From Timema cristinae (taxonomy: Eukaryota > Arthropoda > Insecta > Phasmatodea > Timematidae), in assembly GCA_039000515.1 (NCBI GenBank), contig JBCFYV010000001.1, positions 66,433,919 through 66,497,918 of the forward strand: DNA of 64,000 nucleotides, in the 5' to 3' direction. The translations under genes and the position numbers were made by a program. Below, piece by piece: positions 1 through 11,035 of the stretch (position 1 is the first letter of the stretch; every line of letters begins with the position of its first letter). The notes beneath the pieces are model-generated. The model saw only the letters and a program-made list of their open reading frames with translations, made no database searches and had not been told where the DNA came from.

Positions 1-311
1 TGGTATCAAAATGGTGACCATTCATTGGTTGTCCGAGTGTTCCTGTGGTGAGGACGATGTATTCAGCAATGCAGTAGTTGTATTGTAGCTGGTATATAGG
101 TTTTCTGTGGAGCACTTAAAGTGTATTCCATTTGTGCGAGTCTGCTGTTGAACAGGGTGGAAGGTTGGTGAATTTGACAGGAACTGCATCTCAATTTGTT
201 ACAAAGGTAGGAACCTTTGGCCTAATATTGTTTTTTGTTGTTTATGGACTTTTGTGATCCCATATTCTTAGCTGGAACAGTTGCATTGGCTCTCTTTTTA
301 ATTTCTTTAAA

Positions 312-566
312 CACTGCGTCTTACTACCCATTCGGGTTGTACGGCTATACCTACTAATTACTCAAATGGTTTTAGGAATTAGGAAGGTTACCTATATTTA
401 TAGGAGGTGCTACTGGTTTTTTTGGAAGAAGAGTGGAAAACAATTTTGAATAAACACCCTCGGTACACCCAACCGAGATTTGAACCTCGCTCACCCTGTC
501 ATCGGCAGTCTAGTCTACTGCGAGAGTATAATGTTAGACTATGTGGCCACTGAAGCTGGTGATTGG
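312..566 (-). mobile_element. tRNA-derived SINE, family A
   Basis: On the minus strand this copy begins with a tRNA-like head at about 470-566. The head has a B-box-like GGTTCAAATCTC (plus-strand complement at 476-490) and an A-box-like segment near 530. It ends near 315 in a tail carrying the hairpin-forming motif ACCC-N4-GGGT next to CTGCGTCTTACT. The same head, middle (a GAGTGGAAAACAATTTT block) and tail recur at 15165-15436, 47985-48245 and 52340-52569, which defines a dispersed family. Target-site duplications were not resolved here. Confidence 0.75.
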
Positions 567-1885
567 TTCTCTTGAATTAACACTTTGCCACTGTGGCAGT
601 CCTCAAAGTTGAGGCTATGAGTAAAAGAATGTTCTGAGACTAGTTTTCTGGGTTCTTGATTTTGGTGTCATGACGGTGCCATTCATGTGTCTACTGACAG
701 TTTCAGTGGTGAGGCCGTTATGTTGTGCAATACATTGTTGGCATTCTAGTTAGTAAATGATGTTACCAGACGCACATGTGTGATTGCCTTTGATGAAATA
801 AATGTAGTTGGTTATGTTACTAGAGAAAGTGGCTGCTGGATGATGTATTTGTCAGGTTTTGCTGCAAGGCTGATAGCCTATAAGTCATTCACGAGCTAAG
901 TTTACCTGGTGACAGCTCGAAATGTTACTAGAAGTAATCCCTAATATATCACTACGCCAACAGCTGACATCTATCACTTTGGATCACTGTAATGAAAACA
1001 GATGGTAATATATTAATGTGATAGTTAACCACAGTAATTTAGGCCAATATTATTTATATATCTATTCGAGGTCGGACACAAAGTTTATTTATAGTTTTAT
1101 TCCCCTTAAAAAAAAATTAACACCATTTTCACAAAAACTTCTAACGAACATAGCTTCAAAATGGCGACCGACGAATCTAAACCATATGATTGAACATAAC
1201 GGTAAACAAGTCTTTTACAATGATGCAGACACGCAGTTGATGAAAATATTTTATTCAGTTAAATATTTCAAAATACGATAAAATAATCATAAAATCATTT
1301 ATTGTATGTAAAAAAATGACAACAATTTTCTCTTTTCCAAGTAAATATGATCCCTGTATTAAAAGATATTGATGTGTGCACTATATTACACAAAATCAGT
1401 AACGTTCCAAAACGAAAAATAAGTACTTTTAATTATGTTTAAAATATTGTTTCGAGTTGGATAAAAAGAAATTATTTAAAAAAATGAAATAGTATGAGAA
1501 AACTTAAGTTTACATTATTTTAAATGTAATATACAACAGGTAATTAAAGATCTTTACATTTATAACAAAACTGTGATCTTTTACAAGTGTTGGCAACCCA
1601 AAACCTAAACATATGATTTTCAAACTGTCATCCAGGTAAAAACCTATCGTGAACGGAATATAGTTGTGGCTTAATCAAAGTTGTATCATTCTCAGTTTTG
1701 AGTTTAAGGTGTACCAGAATATTTCTAAGTGATGGGGACTGCTTATGCACAATAAGAATCCAAGAAATAGAGGGGGTTGGGTTAGTGTAAATTTTTTAAA
1801 CTGGCAGATAACAATTCTCACTGTGCTAGAAATTTTAATCTTGTTTACATAAACAAACCAATCTAAAAATAAACTAACAAAAACA

Positions 1886-1921
<36 letters not shown>

Positions 1922-2539
1922 TAAAGGATGTCCATTAGTGTTGGGGCAATATTACTAAAAATGGAGGAAAAACTTCTGCCTACCAAATGGCGACAAAACA
2001 AACATCTTGTGACAGATCGAAGAACTGTTGTGAAACAATGATAACCTTTATACAATACATTTCTGTAAACCAAATTTATTATTCTATTTATGCGTTTTGG
2101 TGAACTGTTATCCCATTTTCTCCTGTTTGTTTCTGTAACAATATGTATTACTTCATTTCACTTACCTTATGATCACTCTTAGGCAAAGATTGCACTAGAA
2201 GGGAACTGTGTTTGTTTGTGCACTGGTTAATGTTTTGTTTTAAAGATTTAATTTATTTGAAATATTTTATCACATTTGGTTCGAGAAGGCCATATTTAGC
2301 TTGATATTGTACAAGAAGTAATTGTTTAAAAGCTGTTAACTGGATGTTGAACGTCTTAACGTATAATTTTGATGTGGCTTAAAAAGAACAGATCAAACTG
2401 CTAGTAACTGTATAGATGTTATTTGAACAGCCTCTTATTCTTGAATATATCAACGACTCATTTTAGATTAATGTATTTAAATCAAAGTGATGAGTTGACA
2501 TTGATCTGTTTATCTTAATTGGCTGTATTGTTGTTTTAG
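567..2539. other. Intronic or upstream DNA without a recognisable gene
   Basis: AT-rich sequence preceding the first visible Skp2 exon and ending in its polypyrimidine/AG acceptor. Short open frames here (for example 1018-1281) show no domain. An (AT)n microsatellite lies at 1888-1919. Confidence 0.6.
1888..1919. repeat. (AT)n microsatellite
   Basis: Sixteen uninterrupted AT dinucleotides. Confidence 0.95.
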
Positions 2540-2667
2540 GTTGTCTGCCCTGAATGTTGGCTGGACCAACTTGTCGGAGGAAGCTCTTTGTACCTTGTCT
2601 ATTGCACTTCCTCATTCACTACAACGACTCAACCTGAGTGGCTGTCGCAAAACACTCACCGACGAGC
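2540..2667 (+). CDS. Skp2: Skp2 (F-box/LRR protein), internal exon encoding leucine-rich repeats
   Basis: Skp2 is the substrate-binding subunit of the SCF-Skp2 ubiquitin ligase; in known animals it targets CDK inhibitors such as p27 and acts mostly in the nucleus. This exon has a TTTTAG acceptor before 2540 and a GTGAGT donor at 2668. One base, then 42 codons, then one base are coding. The peptide contains the LRR signature SLQRLNLSGCRKTL, which closely resembles the vertebrate Skp2 segment ITQLNLSGYRKNL. The preceding text (ALNVGWTNLSEEAL) fits the LRR before it. The leftover C at 2667 joins AT at 19886 to make a histidine codon, giving DEHVKELV across the junction. Earlier exons (F-box and first LRRs) are not in the window. 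The next exon is 17.2 kb downstream. Confidence 0.85.
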
Positions 2668-3276
2668 GTGAGTTTAATGTTTTATTTTATTGTTTTAAAC
2701 CTGTAATTTTACTAAAGCACTTTGGCCTCATAACAGTCCTGAAAACTAAATATTAAAAACAAAATTGATATTTGGGGACCACATTCACTGAATAAATGTC
2801 CATTTTACCACAAACCTTTAGTTTTAGTAATTATATCTTCAGACTCGATATTAATCGGAATAAAATAAGTAGAATTGATCAGACAAAAGCACTTTTAATT
2901 GGATGTTGTAATTATTTCATGGATTCTAAATTCCATTCATAATAATTGTAAAGGTTACACAGGTTATTTTGTGAAAATTGTAATACAAACAACACTTTGT
3001 TAAATGGTAGATAAGGTTAGCAATATTTGTAAAAAGACTTTAGAAGAAATGATCTTGATTGAAAGTGCAGATGCTGGACAAGGCATAACAAAAGAACAAA
3101 GATATAGGTGCACAAATTACTCAATATGATAAAGATTAACTGATAAAACTTTGTACACATTAACAGACTTGGCTGAAGCTGGTGAGTATAAGAAAATATG
3201 AACATATTCTTTCTTGCTCTATGAGATCACATTAGGAACTCAAAAGTTCATTGCCGCTCTTACAAAGGTACGCCAC

Positions 3277-3279
<3 letters not shown>

Positions 3280-3311
<32 letters not shown>
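3280..3311. repeat. (TC)n microsatellite
   Basis: Sixteen TC dinucleotides directly abutting the 46-bp minisatellite. Confidence 0.95.
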
Positions 3312-3312
<1 letters not shown>

Positions 3313-5390
3313 AGCTAGTTCTATCCAGTCCACCTCATTACAACCTATCCCTATGTTGAGCTAGTTCTATCCAGTCCACCTCAATCTTGAGCTAGTTATA
3401 TCCATTCAGCCTCATTACACACTATCCCTATCTTGAGCTAGTTCTATCCAGTCCACCTCATTACACCCTCTCTCTATCTTGAGCTAGTTATATCCAGTCC
3501 ACCTCATTACACCCTCTCTCTATCTTGAGCTAGTTATATCCATTCAGCTTCATTACACACTATCCCTATCTTGAGCTAGTTCTATCCAGACCACCTCATT
3601 ACACACTATCCTATCTTGAGCTAGTTCTATCCAGTCCACCTCATTACACCCTATCCTTATCTTAAGCTAGTTCTATCCAGTCCACCTCATTACACCCTCT
3701 ATCTTGAGCTAGTTATATCCATTCAGCCTCATTACACACTATCCCTATCTTGAGCTAGTTCTATCCAGTCCACCTCATTACACCCTCTCTCTATCTTGAG
3801 CTAGTTATATCCATTCAGCCTCATTACACACTATCCCTATCTTGAGCTAGTTCTATCCAGACCACCTCATTACACACTATCCCTATCTTGAGCTAGTTCT
3901 ATCCAGTCCACCTCATTACACCCTATCCTTATCTTAAGCTAGTTCTATCCAGTCCACCTCATTACACCCTATCCTTATCTTAAGCTAGTTCTATCCAGTC
4001 CACCTCATTACACCCTCTATCTTGAGCTAGTTATATCCATTCAGCCTCATTACACACTATCCCTATCTTAAGCTAGTTCTATCCAGTCCACCTCATTACA
4101 CCCTATCCTTATCTTGAGCTAGTTCTATCCAGACCACCTCATTACACCCTATCCTTATCTTGAGCTAGTTCTATCCAGACCACCTCATTACACACTATCC
4201 CTATCTTGAGCTAGTTCTATCCAGACCACCTCATTACACACTATCCCTATCTTGAGCTAGTTCTATCCAGTCCACCTCATTACACCCTATCCTTATCTTG
4301 AGCTAGTTCTATCCAGACCACCTCATTACACACTATCCCTATCTTGAGCTAGTTCTATCCAGACCACCTCATTACACACTATCCCTATCTTGAGCTAGTT
4401 CTATCCAGTCCACCTCATTACAACCTATCCCTATCTTGAACTAGTTCTATCCAGTCCACCTCATTACACCCTATCCCTATGTTGAGCTAGTTCTATCCAG
4501 TCCACCTCATTACACCCTATCCTTATCTTAAGCTAGTTCTATCCAGTCCACCTCATTACACCCTATCCTTATCTTAAGCTAGTTCTATCCAGTCCACCTC
4601 ATTACACCCTCTATCTTGAGCTAGTTATATCCATTCAGCCTCATTACACACTATCCCTATCTTAAGCTAGTTCTATCCAGTCCACCTCATTACACCCTCT
4701 CTCTATCTTGAGCTAGTTATATCCAGTCCACCTCATTACACCCTATCCTTATCTTAAGCTAGTTCTATCCAGACCACCTCATTACACACTATCCCTATCT
4801 TGAGCTAGTTCTATCCAGTCCACCTCATTACAACCTATCCTTATCTTAAGCTAGTTCTATCCAGACCACCTCATTACACCCTCTCTCTATCTTGAGCTAG
4901 TTCTATCCAGTCCACCTCATTACACCCTATCCTTATCTTAAGCTAGTTCTATCCAGACCACCTCATTACACACTATCCCTATCTTAAGCTAGTTCTATCC
5001 AGTCCACCTCATTACACCCTCTCTCTATCTTGAGCTAGTTCTATCCAGTCCACCTCATTACACCCTATCCTTATCTTAAGCTAGTTCTATCCAGTCCACC
5101 TCATTACACCCTCTATCTTGAGCTAGTTATATCCATTCAGCCTCATTACACACTATCCCTATCTTAAGCTAGTTCTATCCAGTCCACCTCATTACACCCT
5201 ATCCTTATCTTGAGCTAGTTCTATCCAGTCCACCTCATTACACCCTATCCTTATCTTAAGCTAGTTCTATCCAGACCACCTCATTACACACTATCCCTAT
5301 CTTGAGCTAGTTCTATCCAGTCCACCTCATTACACCCTCTCTCTATCTTGAGCTAGTTATATCCATTCAGCCTCATTACAAACTATCTCT
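3312..5390. repeat. 46-bp minisatellite, about 45 copies
   Basis: Tandem array of a 46-bp unit beginning GAGCTAGTTCTATCCAGTCC and continuing through ACCTCATTACACCCTATCC. Two main variants are interspersed: one with TTCTATCCAGTCCACC and one with TTATATCCATTCAGCC. A few units lose 2-6 bp in the pyrimidine part. It has no coding capacity and lies inside the Skp2 intron. Confidence 0.95.
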
Positions 5391-6185
5391 TTTAGGTCCA
5401 TTCTAATTTTATCCTCCCATCAGGTCTTCCCAATGATCTCCCATGTCCTACAACTATAAGAATCATAGTTTCCATTTGAAAGCAAATATGGAGAACTGAA
5501 TTTTATAATCGGCTTGATTTGTTTTATCTCACTATTTTAAAAATTAATTTCAATTTTTAAAAATAATTTCACATAATATAATCTCTTATTTGGTCTGCTG
5601 TGTACCATATTGACCTGAAATTAAGCTGCATATTTTCTTTCACAAACAACTTTCATAAATCCTTATATCAAAGTAGCAACTAATGCCCACAACTTCTTTT
5701 ACTCTTAAACCTGGCATAGTTATTTAAAAATAGACTAAAATTGACCATCTTATTTGTGTTTACAACCTTTGAGTTAATATGGCTGCCAAAATTCAATTAC
5801 TAAATCTTCAAAATTAGTTTTTTCAGTGTATTCTAGTGGAAATATTTACTTTTGGTAATGGTAAACATTGACTAAGCTGATGTAAAGTTAATCAAAGGAG
5901 CAAGGATTAGACACGGCTATTATGTACGGTATGGACTGGCAGATATAAGGTAATTTAACATATTCATATTTTATTGATCACAGATTTAATGAATTACATT
6001 TAGTAATACACAAGATAAGTGTCGCTGTGGTCTCTCTACAATTACTTGTGCTAATTAATGAAAATAAACAATCTAACATCTTGTTCCAGAGTATCAACAA
6101 GGTTACTTAAAGTTACAGACATGGAATCAAATGCAAAACACAGTAAATAGTTAACCGGCTGACCGACCCACTAATCTATAACAGT

Positions 6186-6190
6186 ATCTC
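6186..6190. repeat. Left candidate 5-bp target-site duplication ATCTC
   Basis: Matches ATCTC at 9469-9473 immediately outside the right terminal inverted repeat. Confidence 0.65.
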
Positions 6191-6209
6191 CAGGGTTCCT
6201 ACGCTCTGG

Positions 6210-6291
6210 AAAGTCAGGGAAAGTCAGGGAAAAAAATAATAGTCAGGGAAAGTCAGGGAAGCTTTAAAAAGGTCAGGGAAAGTCAGGGAAA
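6210..6291 (+). repeat. Left subterminal repeats (TCAGGGAAAG cluster)
   Basis: Repeated TCAGGGAA(A/G) units between the left terminal inverted repeat and the transposase gene. They are candidate transposase-binding sites. They have the same orientation as the right-end cluster at 9388-9437. Confidence 0.8.
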
Positions 6292-6585
6292 TGACAATTC
6301 ATGTCTTCATGTCACACTTAGAAAAAACAAAGAAAATATTTTTTCTATTTACTGCGTCATAAGCCACTGCCCCAATGAAGAAAGCTGAGGGGCACTTACC
6401 ATGCTCAAACTTGCCCTAACACAAGTTTTGGTAGCATTTTATTTCAGAATGTGAACGCAGAGGTCTCCTAGCCTGCACATGACAATTCTTTTAACTTTAG
6501 TGATCACTTGTTTTTGTTCTTGTTCAAGGTTTGTCATCGTTATAGTTTGATACAGTGCACCAGGACTGATTAGACTACACCAGCA

Positions 6586-8955
6586 ATGTCTAACAAAAAA
6601 ACCGTTTTTAACCAGCTCTGGCTAAGCCCAGACCATTTTCCTGAATTCTCATACTGGATAAGTGGTGTTGAAAGTAATAAGCTGCAGGCATTTTGTAAAG
6701 TGTGCAAAAAAATTATAAACTTAAGTAATATGGGAAAGCAAGCATTAGCTTCCCATGCAAAAGGACCAACTCATATCAAAACTCTTGAAACTTTGACAAA
6801 TCAACGCTCTCTGTTGACTTTTTTTTCAAAAAAGTCAAGTGATTCAGGTTCATCGAGCTCCCCAGTTTCAAGAGAATCTCTGGCACACAAAGACATTCTA
6901 CCTAGTGATGATTCTGCTGGTTGCTCGAAGAGTTTTTCTGTTTCATCGAAAATCGTAACGTCGCAGAAGGAAGCTGTTGCTAAAAGTGAAATTAGTGTAG
7001 TGCCTCAAAGAAACCATAACACTTTTGTTATAAAAGATGATATAACTAAGGCGGAAGTCATTTGGGCTATGCAAGTTGTTGACAAAAAAATGTCTTTCAA
7101 TTCGTGCAATAATTTAAGTACAATTTTTCAATTGATGTTTCCCGAGTGTTCCATTGCCAATGCCTTTACCCTTGGTGGAGACAAGGCTGCATACTTCATT
7201 GTGCATGGCTTGGCTCCATTCTTTCATAATAATTTACTGGACCGCCTAAAATCATGTAACAACTTTGTAATTTGTTTTGATGAGGCATTGAATAAAGTTA
7301 TTCAAAGAGGACAGATGGACATTGTAATTAGATTCTGGGACAAGGAAAATCATAAAGTCATCAGTCGTTACTTAAACAGTGTGTTTTTCGATAGGAGCAC
7401 TGCTGAAGAATTACTGAAGCATTTTCTGGATGGTATTTCTCCTCTTCCACTCTCTAAGTTGATACAAGTGTCAATGGATGGCCCAAATGTCAATTTAAAG
7501 TTTATAACACTTCTTCAGGAACACCTCAAATCTGTAACAGACAATGAAGTATGTAGTTTGCTAAATCTGGGAACATGTGGGCTTCATGTTGTTCATGGTT
7601 CCTTGAGAACAGGAGTAGAGTCTGTTGATTGGGATATAAGTAGCTTATTACGTCACATGTACTACCTGTTCACTGACTCTCCAGCTCGTCGAGCATTGTT
7701 CACCCAGTTGACAGGGTGTACAACTTTTCCATTGAAGTTCTGTGGTGTGCGTTGGTTAGAGAATGCGAAGTGCTTTCAAAGGGCATTACAAATTTGGGAC
7801 CATGTTATTAAGTTTCTCAAAGAAGCAAAACTTCCTAAAACAAAACCTGTAGAGACACTGAAAAGAGCAGCCTGTGATCCATTCCTAAAGTGTAAACTAG
7901 CGTTCTGCAAGACAATTGCAGATGAATGTCAGCCTTTCCTGCAACGGTTCCAGACATCAAAACCAATGACTCCATATCTTTTTGAAGCTGTAGAGAAACT
8001 TCTAAGATACCTTATGAATCGTTGTGTGAAACCTGATCTTATGAAGTGCACGGGTCCAAAGTTACTGTCTATTGACACAAAAAAATCAGAAAATTTGATC
8101 CTTAGCAAAAATATTGATATAGGATTTACAACAAAACGTTTGTTAGGAGAAACTGCGATCACAGTAACAGAAAGACAAAAATTAGAATTTATACATGAGT
8201 GCCGCAGTATGTTAACCACCATGATTGCAAAACTACAAGAAAAAAGTCCCTTAAAACAGAAAGCTGTGAGAGGTTTGTCTTCATTGGATCCTTGTGTTAT
8301 TCAACATTCACCTCAACTGGCCCAGAAGAGATTTTCTTTTCTTTTGGAGGAACTCAACCATGCCAACATCATAAATGATGTTCTGGCTGAAAATGCCAAG
8401 AAAGAATACTTGCATTTTTGCAACCTCAAAAAATCTGAGCTTCAAGAAATATTTCGTCCTTGTGATCAGTTTAGTGATGAAGTAGGACTTGACACTATTT
8501 ATGGTAGCTTTCTAATAGGAGAAGCAAACTACAAACATCTTTGGGAAGTAATAAAGATTTGCCTTGTCTTGTCGCATGGGAATGCAACTGTTGAAGGTGG
8601 TTTTTCAGTCAATAAATCTTTACTGGTTGAAAACATGCATGAAAAGACAGTCATTGCACAGCGTCACATTCATGATGAGATACAAGAAGCAGGAGGGATT
8701 AAAAATATACACATTAGCAAAAAGATGTTGGATTACGTGAGAGGTGCTCGGAAACGCTATCATGAATACTTAGAGATGAAGAAGCAAGAAAAAAGTGAAA
8801 AAGACAAGAAGAAGGCAGAAAAGAGGAAATTAGATATACAAGTTAAAGATTTAGAAGGAGAAAGAAAAAAATTAATGATGGCAACTGAAGAGAAACGAGA
8901 AGCAATAGACGTGGAGTTGCAAGAACTGAAGAAGAAGCAAGCTTCACTTTATTAA
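6586..8955 (+). CDS. hAT-like transposase, intact, 789 aa
   Basis: Predicted transposase expected to bind the element's ends and catalyse excision and insertion in the nucleus. A BED-type zinc finger occupies roughly residues 36-63 (C37, C40, H57, H63). Visible hAT-fold signatures are FDEA with D232, SMDGPN with D298, the insertion-domain CxxH motif (C331-H334), and near the C-terminus GNATVEGGFS with E670, corresponding to the usual A-V-E-R-x-F-S motif. Residues ~730-789 are highly charged and probably coiled coil. The ATG at 6586 is the first in frame, preceded by CCAGCA, and precedes the zinc finger by only 36 codons. An AATAAA lies 43 bp after the stop. There is no intron, stop or frameshift. 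The family assignment rests on motifs read by eye; a divergent superfamily sharing the hAT fold is possible. Confidence 0.88.
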   Translation: MSNKKTVFNQLWLSPDHFPEFSYWISGVESNKLQAFCKVCKKIINLSNMGKQALASHAKGPTHIKTLETLTNQRSLLTFFSKKSSDSGSSSSPVSRESLAHKDILPSDDSAGCSKSFSVSSKIVTSQKEAVAKSEISVVPQRNHNTFVIKDDITKAEVIWAMQVVDKKMSFNSCNNLSTIFQLMFPECSIANAFTLGGDKAAYFIVHGLAPFFHNNLLDRLKSCNNFVICFDEALNKVIQRGQMDIVIRFWDKENHKVISRYLNSVFFDRSTAEELLKHFLDGISPLPLSKLIQVSMDGPNVNLKFITLLQEHLKSVTDNEVCSLLNLGTCGLHVVHGSLRTGVESVDWDISSLLRHMYYLFTDSPARRALFTQLTGCTTFPLKFCGVRWLENAKCFQRALQIWDHVIKFLKEAKLPKTKPVETLKRAACDPFLKCKLAFCKTIADECQPFLQRFQTSKPMTPYLFEAVEKLLRYLMNRCVKPDLMKCTGPKLLSIDTKKSENLILSKNIDIGFTTKRLLGETAITVTERQKLEFIHECRSMLTTMIAKLQEKSPLKQKAVRGLSSLDPCVIQHSPQLAQKRFSFLLEELNHANIINDVLAENAKKEYLHFCNLKKSELQEIFRPCDQFSDEVGLDTIYGSFLIGEANYKHLWEVIKICLVLSHGNATVEGGFSVNKSLLVENMHEKTVIAQRHIHDEIQEAGGIKNIHISKKMLDYVRGARKRYHEYLEMKKQEKSEKDKKKAEKRKLDIQVKDLEGERKKLMMATEEKREAIDVELQELKKKQASLY

Positions 8956-8997
8956 ATATAACATAGTTTCTTATTGTATGACTATAGTGATAATTTT

Positions 8998-9003
8998 AAT
9001 AAA
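8998..9003 (+). promoter_or_regulatory. Poly(A) signal of the transposase gene
   Basis: AATAAA 43 bp after the stop codon, inside the element. Confidence 0.6.
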
Positions 9004-9387
9004 AATAAAATTGACTTGAGACATGAATAATATGAAAGCAGACAGAGTTCCTGTTGTAAGCTATTCAGTTCAGGAAATGTACAGTTTAGGTAAAATAAAA
9101 CTGTAATGATACCAAACTCTTTAGTATGTTCTTAGTGGCCTGTTATTTAATACGTATTTCTGCACATGATACCAAAGGGAATCAAGTTTGTTACAAATTT
9201 TTGATAGGGATTATTTTTCCATCATTTTCCCTCAACTGATTGGCAAGATGTCTGCTTTCTTATTCTTCCATGAGAGGTGAGGCAAGGTCGGCTGTAAGGG
9301 GGGAGGAGGCCGAAATAAATTTATTTAAATTAATATTTTCACGTGTATAGTACCGTAAAGTTATAATGGAAATTTTATGAGAAATTG

Positions 9388-9437
9388 GTCAGGGAACTTG
9401 GGAAAATAGTCAGGGAAAGTCAGGGAAAAGTCAGGGA
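9388..9437 (+). repeat. Right subterminal repeats (TCAGGGAAAG cluster)
   Basis: Four TCAGGGAA-type units close to the right terminal inverted repeat, in direct orientation relative to the left cluster. Confidence 0.8.
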
Positions 9438-10134
9438 GAATATTTTTACAAATACTGTAGGAACCCTGATCTCAAATCGGTACTTATGAGATAGTAACTC
9501 CTCGGAGAGCGAGCCTACTAGATATGTCTTGCTACATAAAGACAATTCCCCATGAAGAGAAAACAAAGTAACTGTTAAGAAGGGGAAGAATTTCAGCTAA
9601 GTTGGAGTTAATTAGTGCAACGGTGTGCACTTTATTTTGTAAGGAAACTAAATCAACAAAAGTGGTCCACCTAAATCATTCTAAATCTAAGCAGGACCAA
9701 GTCCTTTTCAAGAGGTCACATAATACAATAAAGTTTACAGTTAAAGCCCTACTAGACCTCAGAAAGTTAATTTAAAACGAGTTCACTAACTTGACAATAT
9801 TGTGAGGGTAACACACAATCGTCGAGACCAAGGCTACAGGCGATTAGCATGTTTCAACGAACAAGTAGGGGCTGTATCCAAACTACAAATCCCCCAAGTA
9901 GCATATACTACTAGAACAAGTTAAATAATTATAATAAAAACTTCATAGAAAGGTAAACTCAAACACCAGAGCTTCAAGCCCCACTGACATCTTAAGGATG
10001 CCGCCTACTTTTAGTTAAATGAACCAAAAACTCGAGCCAAGCCAGGCTGCAACATAGAGCCATAGGTTGACTACTAAGAATGACTAAGATCTAAATAAAG
10101 ACAACCAAGCTAGCAAGAAACCTATGACCTAGTT

Positions 10135-10234
10135 NNNNNNNNNNNNNNNNNNNNNNNNNNNNNNNNNNNNNNNNNNNNNNNNNNNNNNNNNNNNNNNNNN
10201 NNNNNNNNNNNNNNNNNNNNNNNNNNNNNNNNNN
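10135..10234. other. Assembly gap, 100 N
   Basis: Exactly 100 N, the conventional size for a gap of unknown length. It lies immediately before or within the 5' LTR of the retrotransposon, so the element's left boundary is hidden. Confidence 0.98.
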
Positions 10235-10693
10235 TTGAACTCGTTGAGTATTTTGTTATCACCCCTCTACTCTTTATCTCTCTCTGTAACGCTCTTGCAT
10301 CCCCAAAGTGGTCCATCGTGCACTACCCCTCTACACCCCTTCTCTGTTCAACCCCTCAGGGGCTTCGCGGTGGTCAACAACCCTTCGAGGAAATAAACTG
10401 CAGTTCAATGTTCGCTTGTATTTTCTTTTCTCGCCTAAACGGCCCTACATAAACTCCTTTCCTGCCGATTCACCGCGATAGCTCGCCAGACCTTTCTTCC
10501 TGGTTCACCGCGGTAACTCACTGGACCTTCCTTCCTTCCCGGTTCATTGCGATAGCTCGTCAAACCTTCCTTCCTACTTGGTTCACTGTGATAACTCGCC
10601 AAACCCTTCCCCTCAGTTTCCTCCTTACCACCCTCAAAAGGGTCCTATCATAAAAGGATACGTGAGTACTATTAACATTCGGGGATGACGACA
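10235..10693 (+). repeat. 5' LTR (left end hidden by gap)
   Basis: Matches the 3' LTR at 15815-16208 over the ACTCYTTATCTCTCTCTGTAA block, the CCCCTCAGGGGCT palindrome, GTCAACAACCC, and GAAATAAACYGCAGTTCAATG with an AATAAA poly(A) signal. About 140 bp present in the 3' LTR between CAGGGGCT and GGTCAACAACCC are absent here. At 10455-10610 there are four diverged ~48-bp tandem units of the type GGTTCACCGCGATAGCTCGCC. The LTR probably ends ...GACGACA at 10693, 4 bp before the primer binding site. Confidence 0.8.
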
Positions 10694-10697
10694 TTTT

Positions 10698-10715
10698 TGG
10701 CGCCCAACGTGAGGC
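10698..10715 (+). promoter_or_regulatory. Primer binding site
   Basis: TGGCGCCCAACGTGAGGC just inside the LTR, the usual TGGCGCC type used by many Ty3/gypsy elements. A second TGGCGCCCAAC occurs at 10810, shortly before the first ATG. Confidence 0.75.
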
Positions 10716-10832
10716 CAACTACACAGTTAGTGGAAAAACAGACGTTCTTTGGACCACCCTGAGACCACTCCCCACTACACCACACTTCCGGGAGTGAATA
10801 AACACCCGGTGGCGCCCAACCTCACTCTCAAG

Positions 10833-11035
10833 ATGGTACTTACTCGAAGCCAAAAGTGCGCTGTCACTGCATGCACCCCAGGAAGGGATCGCCAAAATAC
10901 ATAAATTGTGACATGCCAGAAACCGTACCACCATATCTGCCTTGGATGGGTGGATGAAGCAAGAGACACAACAGGATTGGAATACATCTGCGCTCCATGT
11001 CGAGCCCAGCCACCATCACCACCCTGTGTCGCAAC
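10833..11035 (+). pseudogene. N-terminal Gag-region peptide with PHD-finger-like cysteine/histidine pattern
   Basis: Starting at the ATG at 10833, a KCAVTAC segment is followed in another frame by YINCDMC and then CQKPYHHICLGWV and EYICAPC. Read across one frameshift near 10900-10917, this gives the Cys4-His-Cys3 spacing of a PHD/zinc-ribbon-like finger (CDxC, HHxxC, YxCxxC). Such fingers bind histone tails in cellular proteins and occur in some transposon proteins. Its position between primer binding site and capsid suggests it is the N-terminus of the element's first protein. The assignment is by pattern only, and the frame is broken. Confidence 0.45.

Larger units (their letters stand above)
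6191..9468 (+). mobile_element. Structurally complete hAT-like DNA transposon, 3.28 kb
   Basis: The element starts CAGGGTTCCTAC at 6191 and ends with the exact inverted complement GTAGGAACCCTG at 9468, giving 12-bp terminal inverted repeats. Both flanks carry ATCTC (6186-6190 and 9469-9473), a 5-bp candidate target-site duplication. Inside each terminus is a cluster of the 10-mer TCAGGGAAAG: about five to six copies at 6210-6290 and four at 9388-9437. Both clusters read in the same direction, not inverted. One intronless transposase gene (6586-8955) with its own poly(A) signal (8998) fills the interior. An intact frame, perfect termini and matching flanks suggest a recent insertion. Confidence 0.85.

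Noticed and set aside
3312..5390. A CRISPR array
   Set aside because: Units abut without unique spacers; this is a eukaryotic minisatellite.
7929..8222. Minus-strand frame inside the hAT-like transposase
   Set aside because: Shadow of the 789-codon plus-strand gene with its domain motifs.
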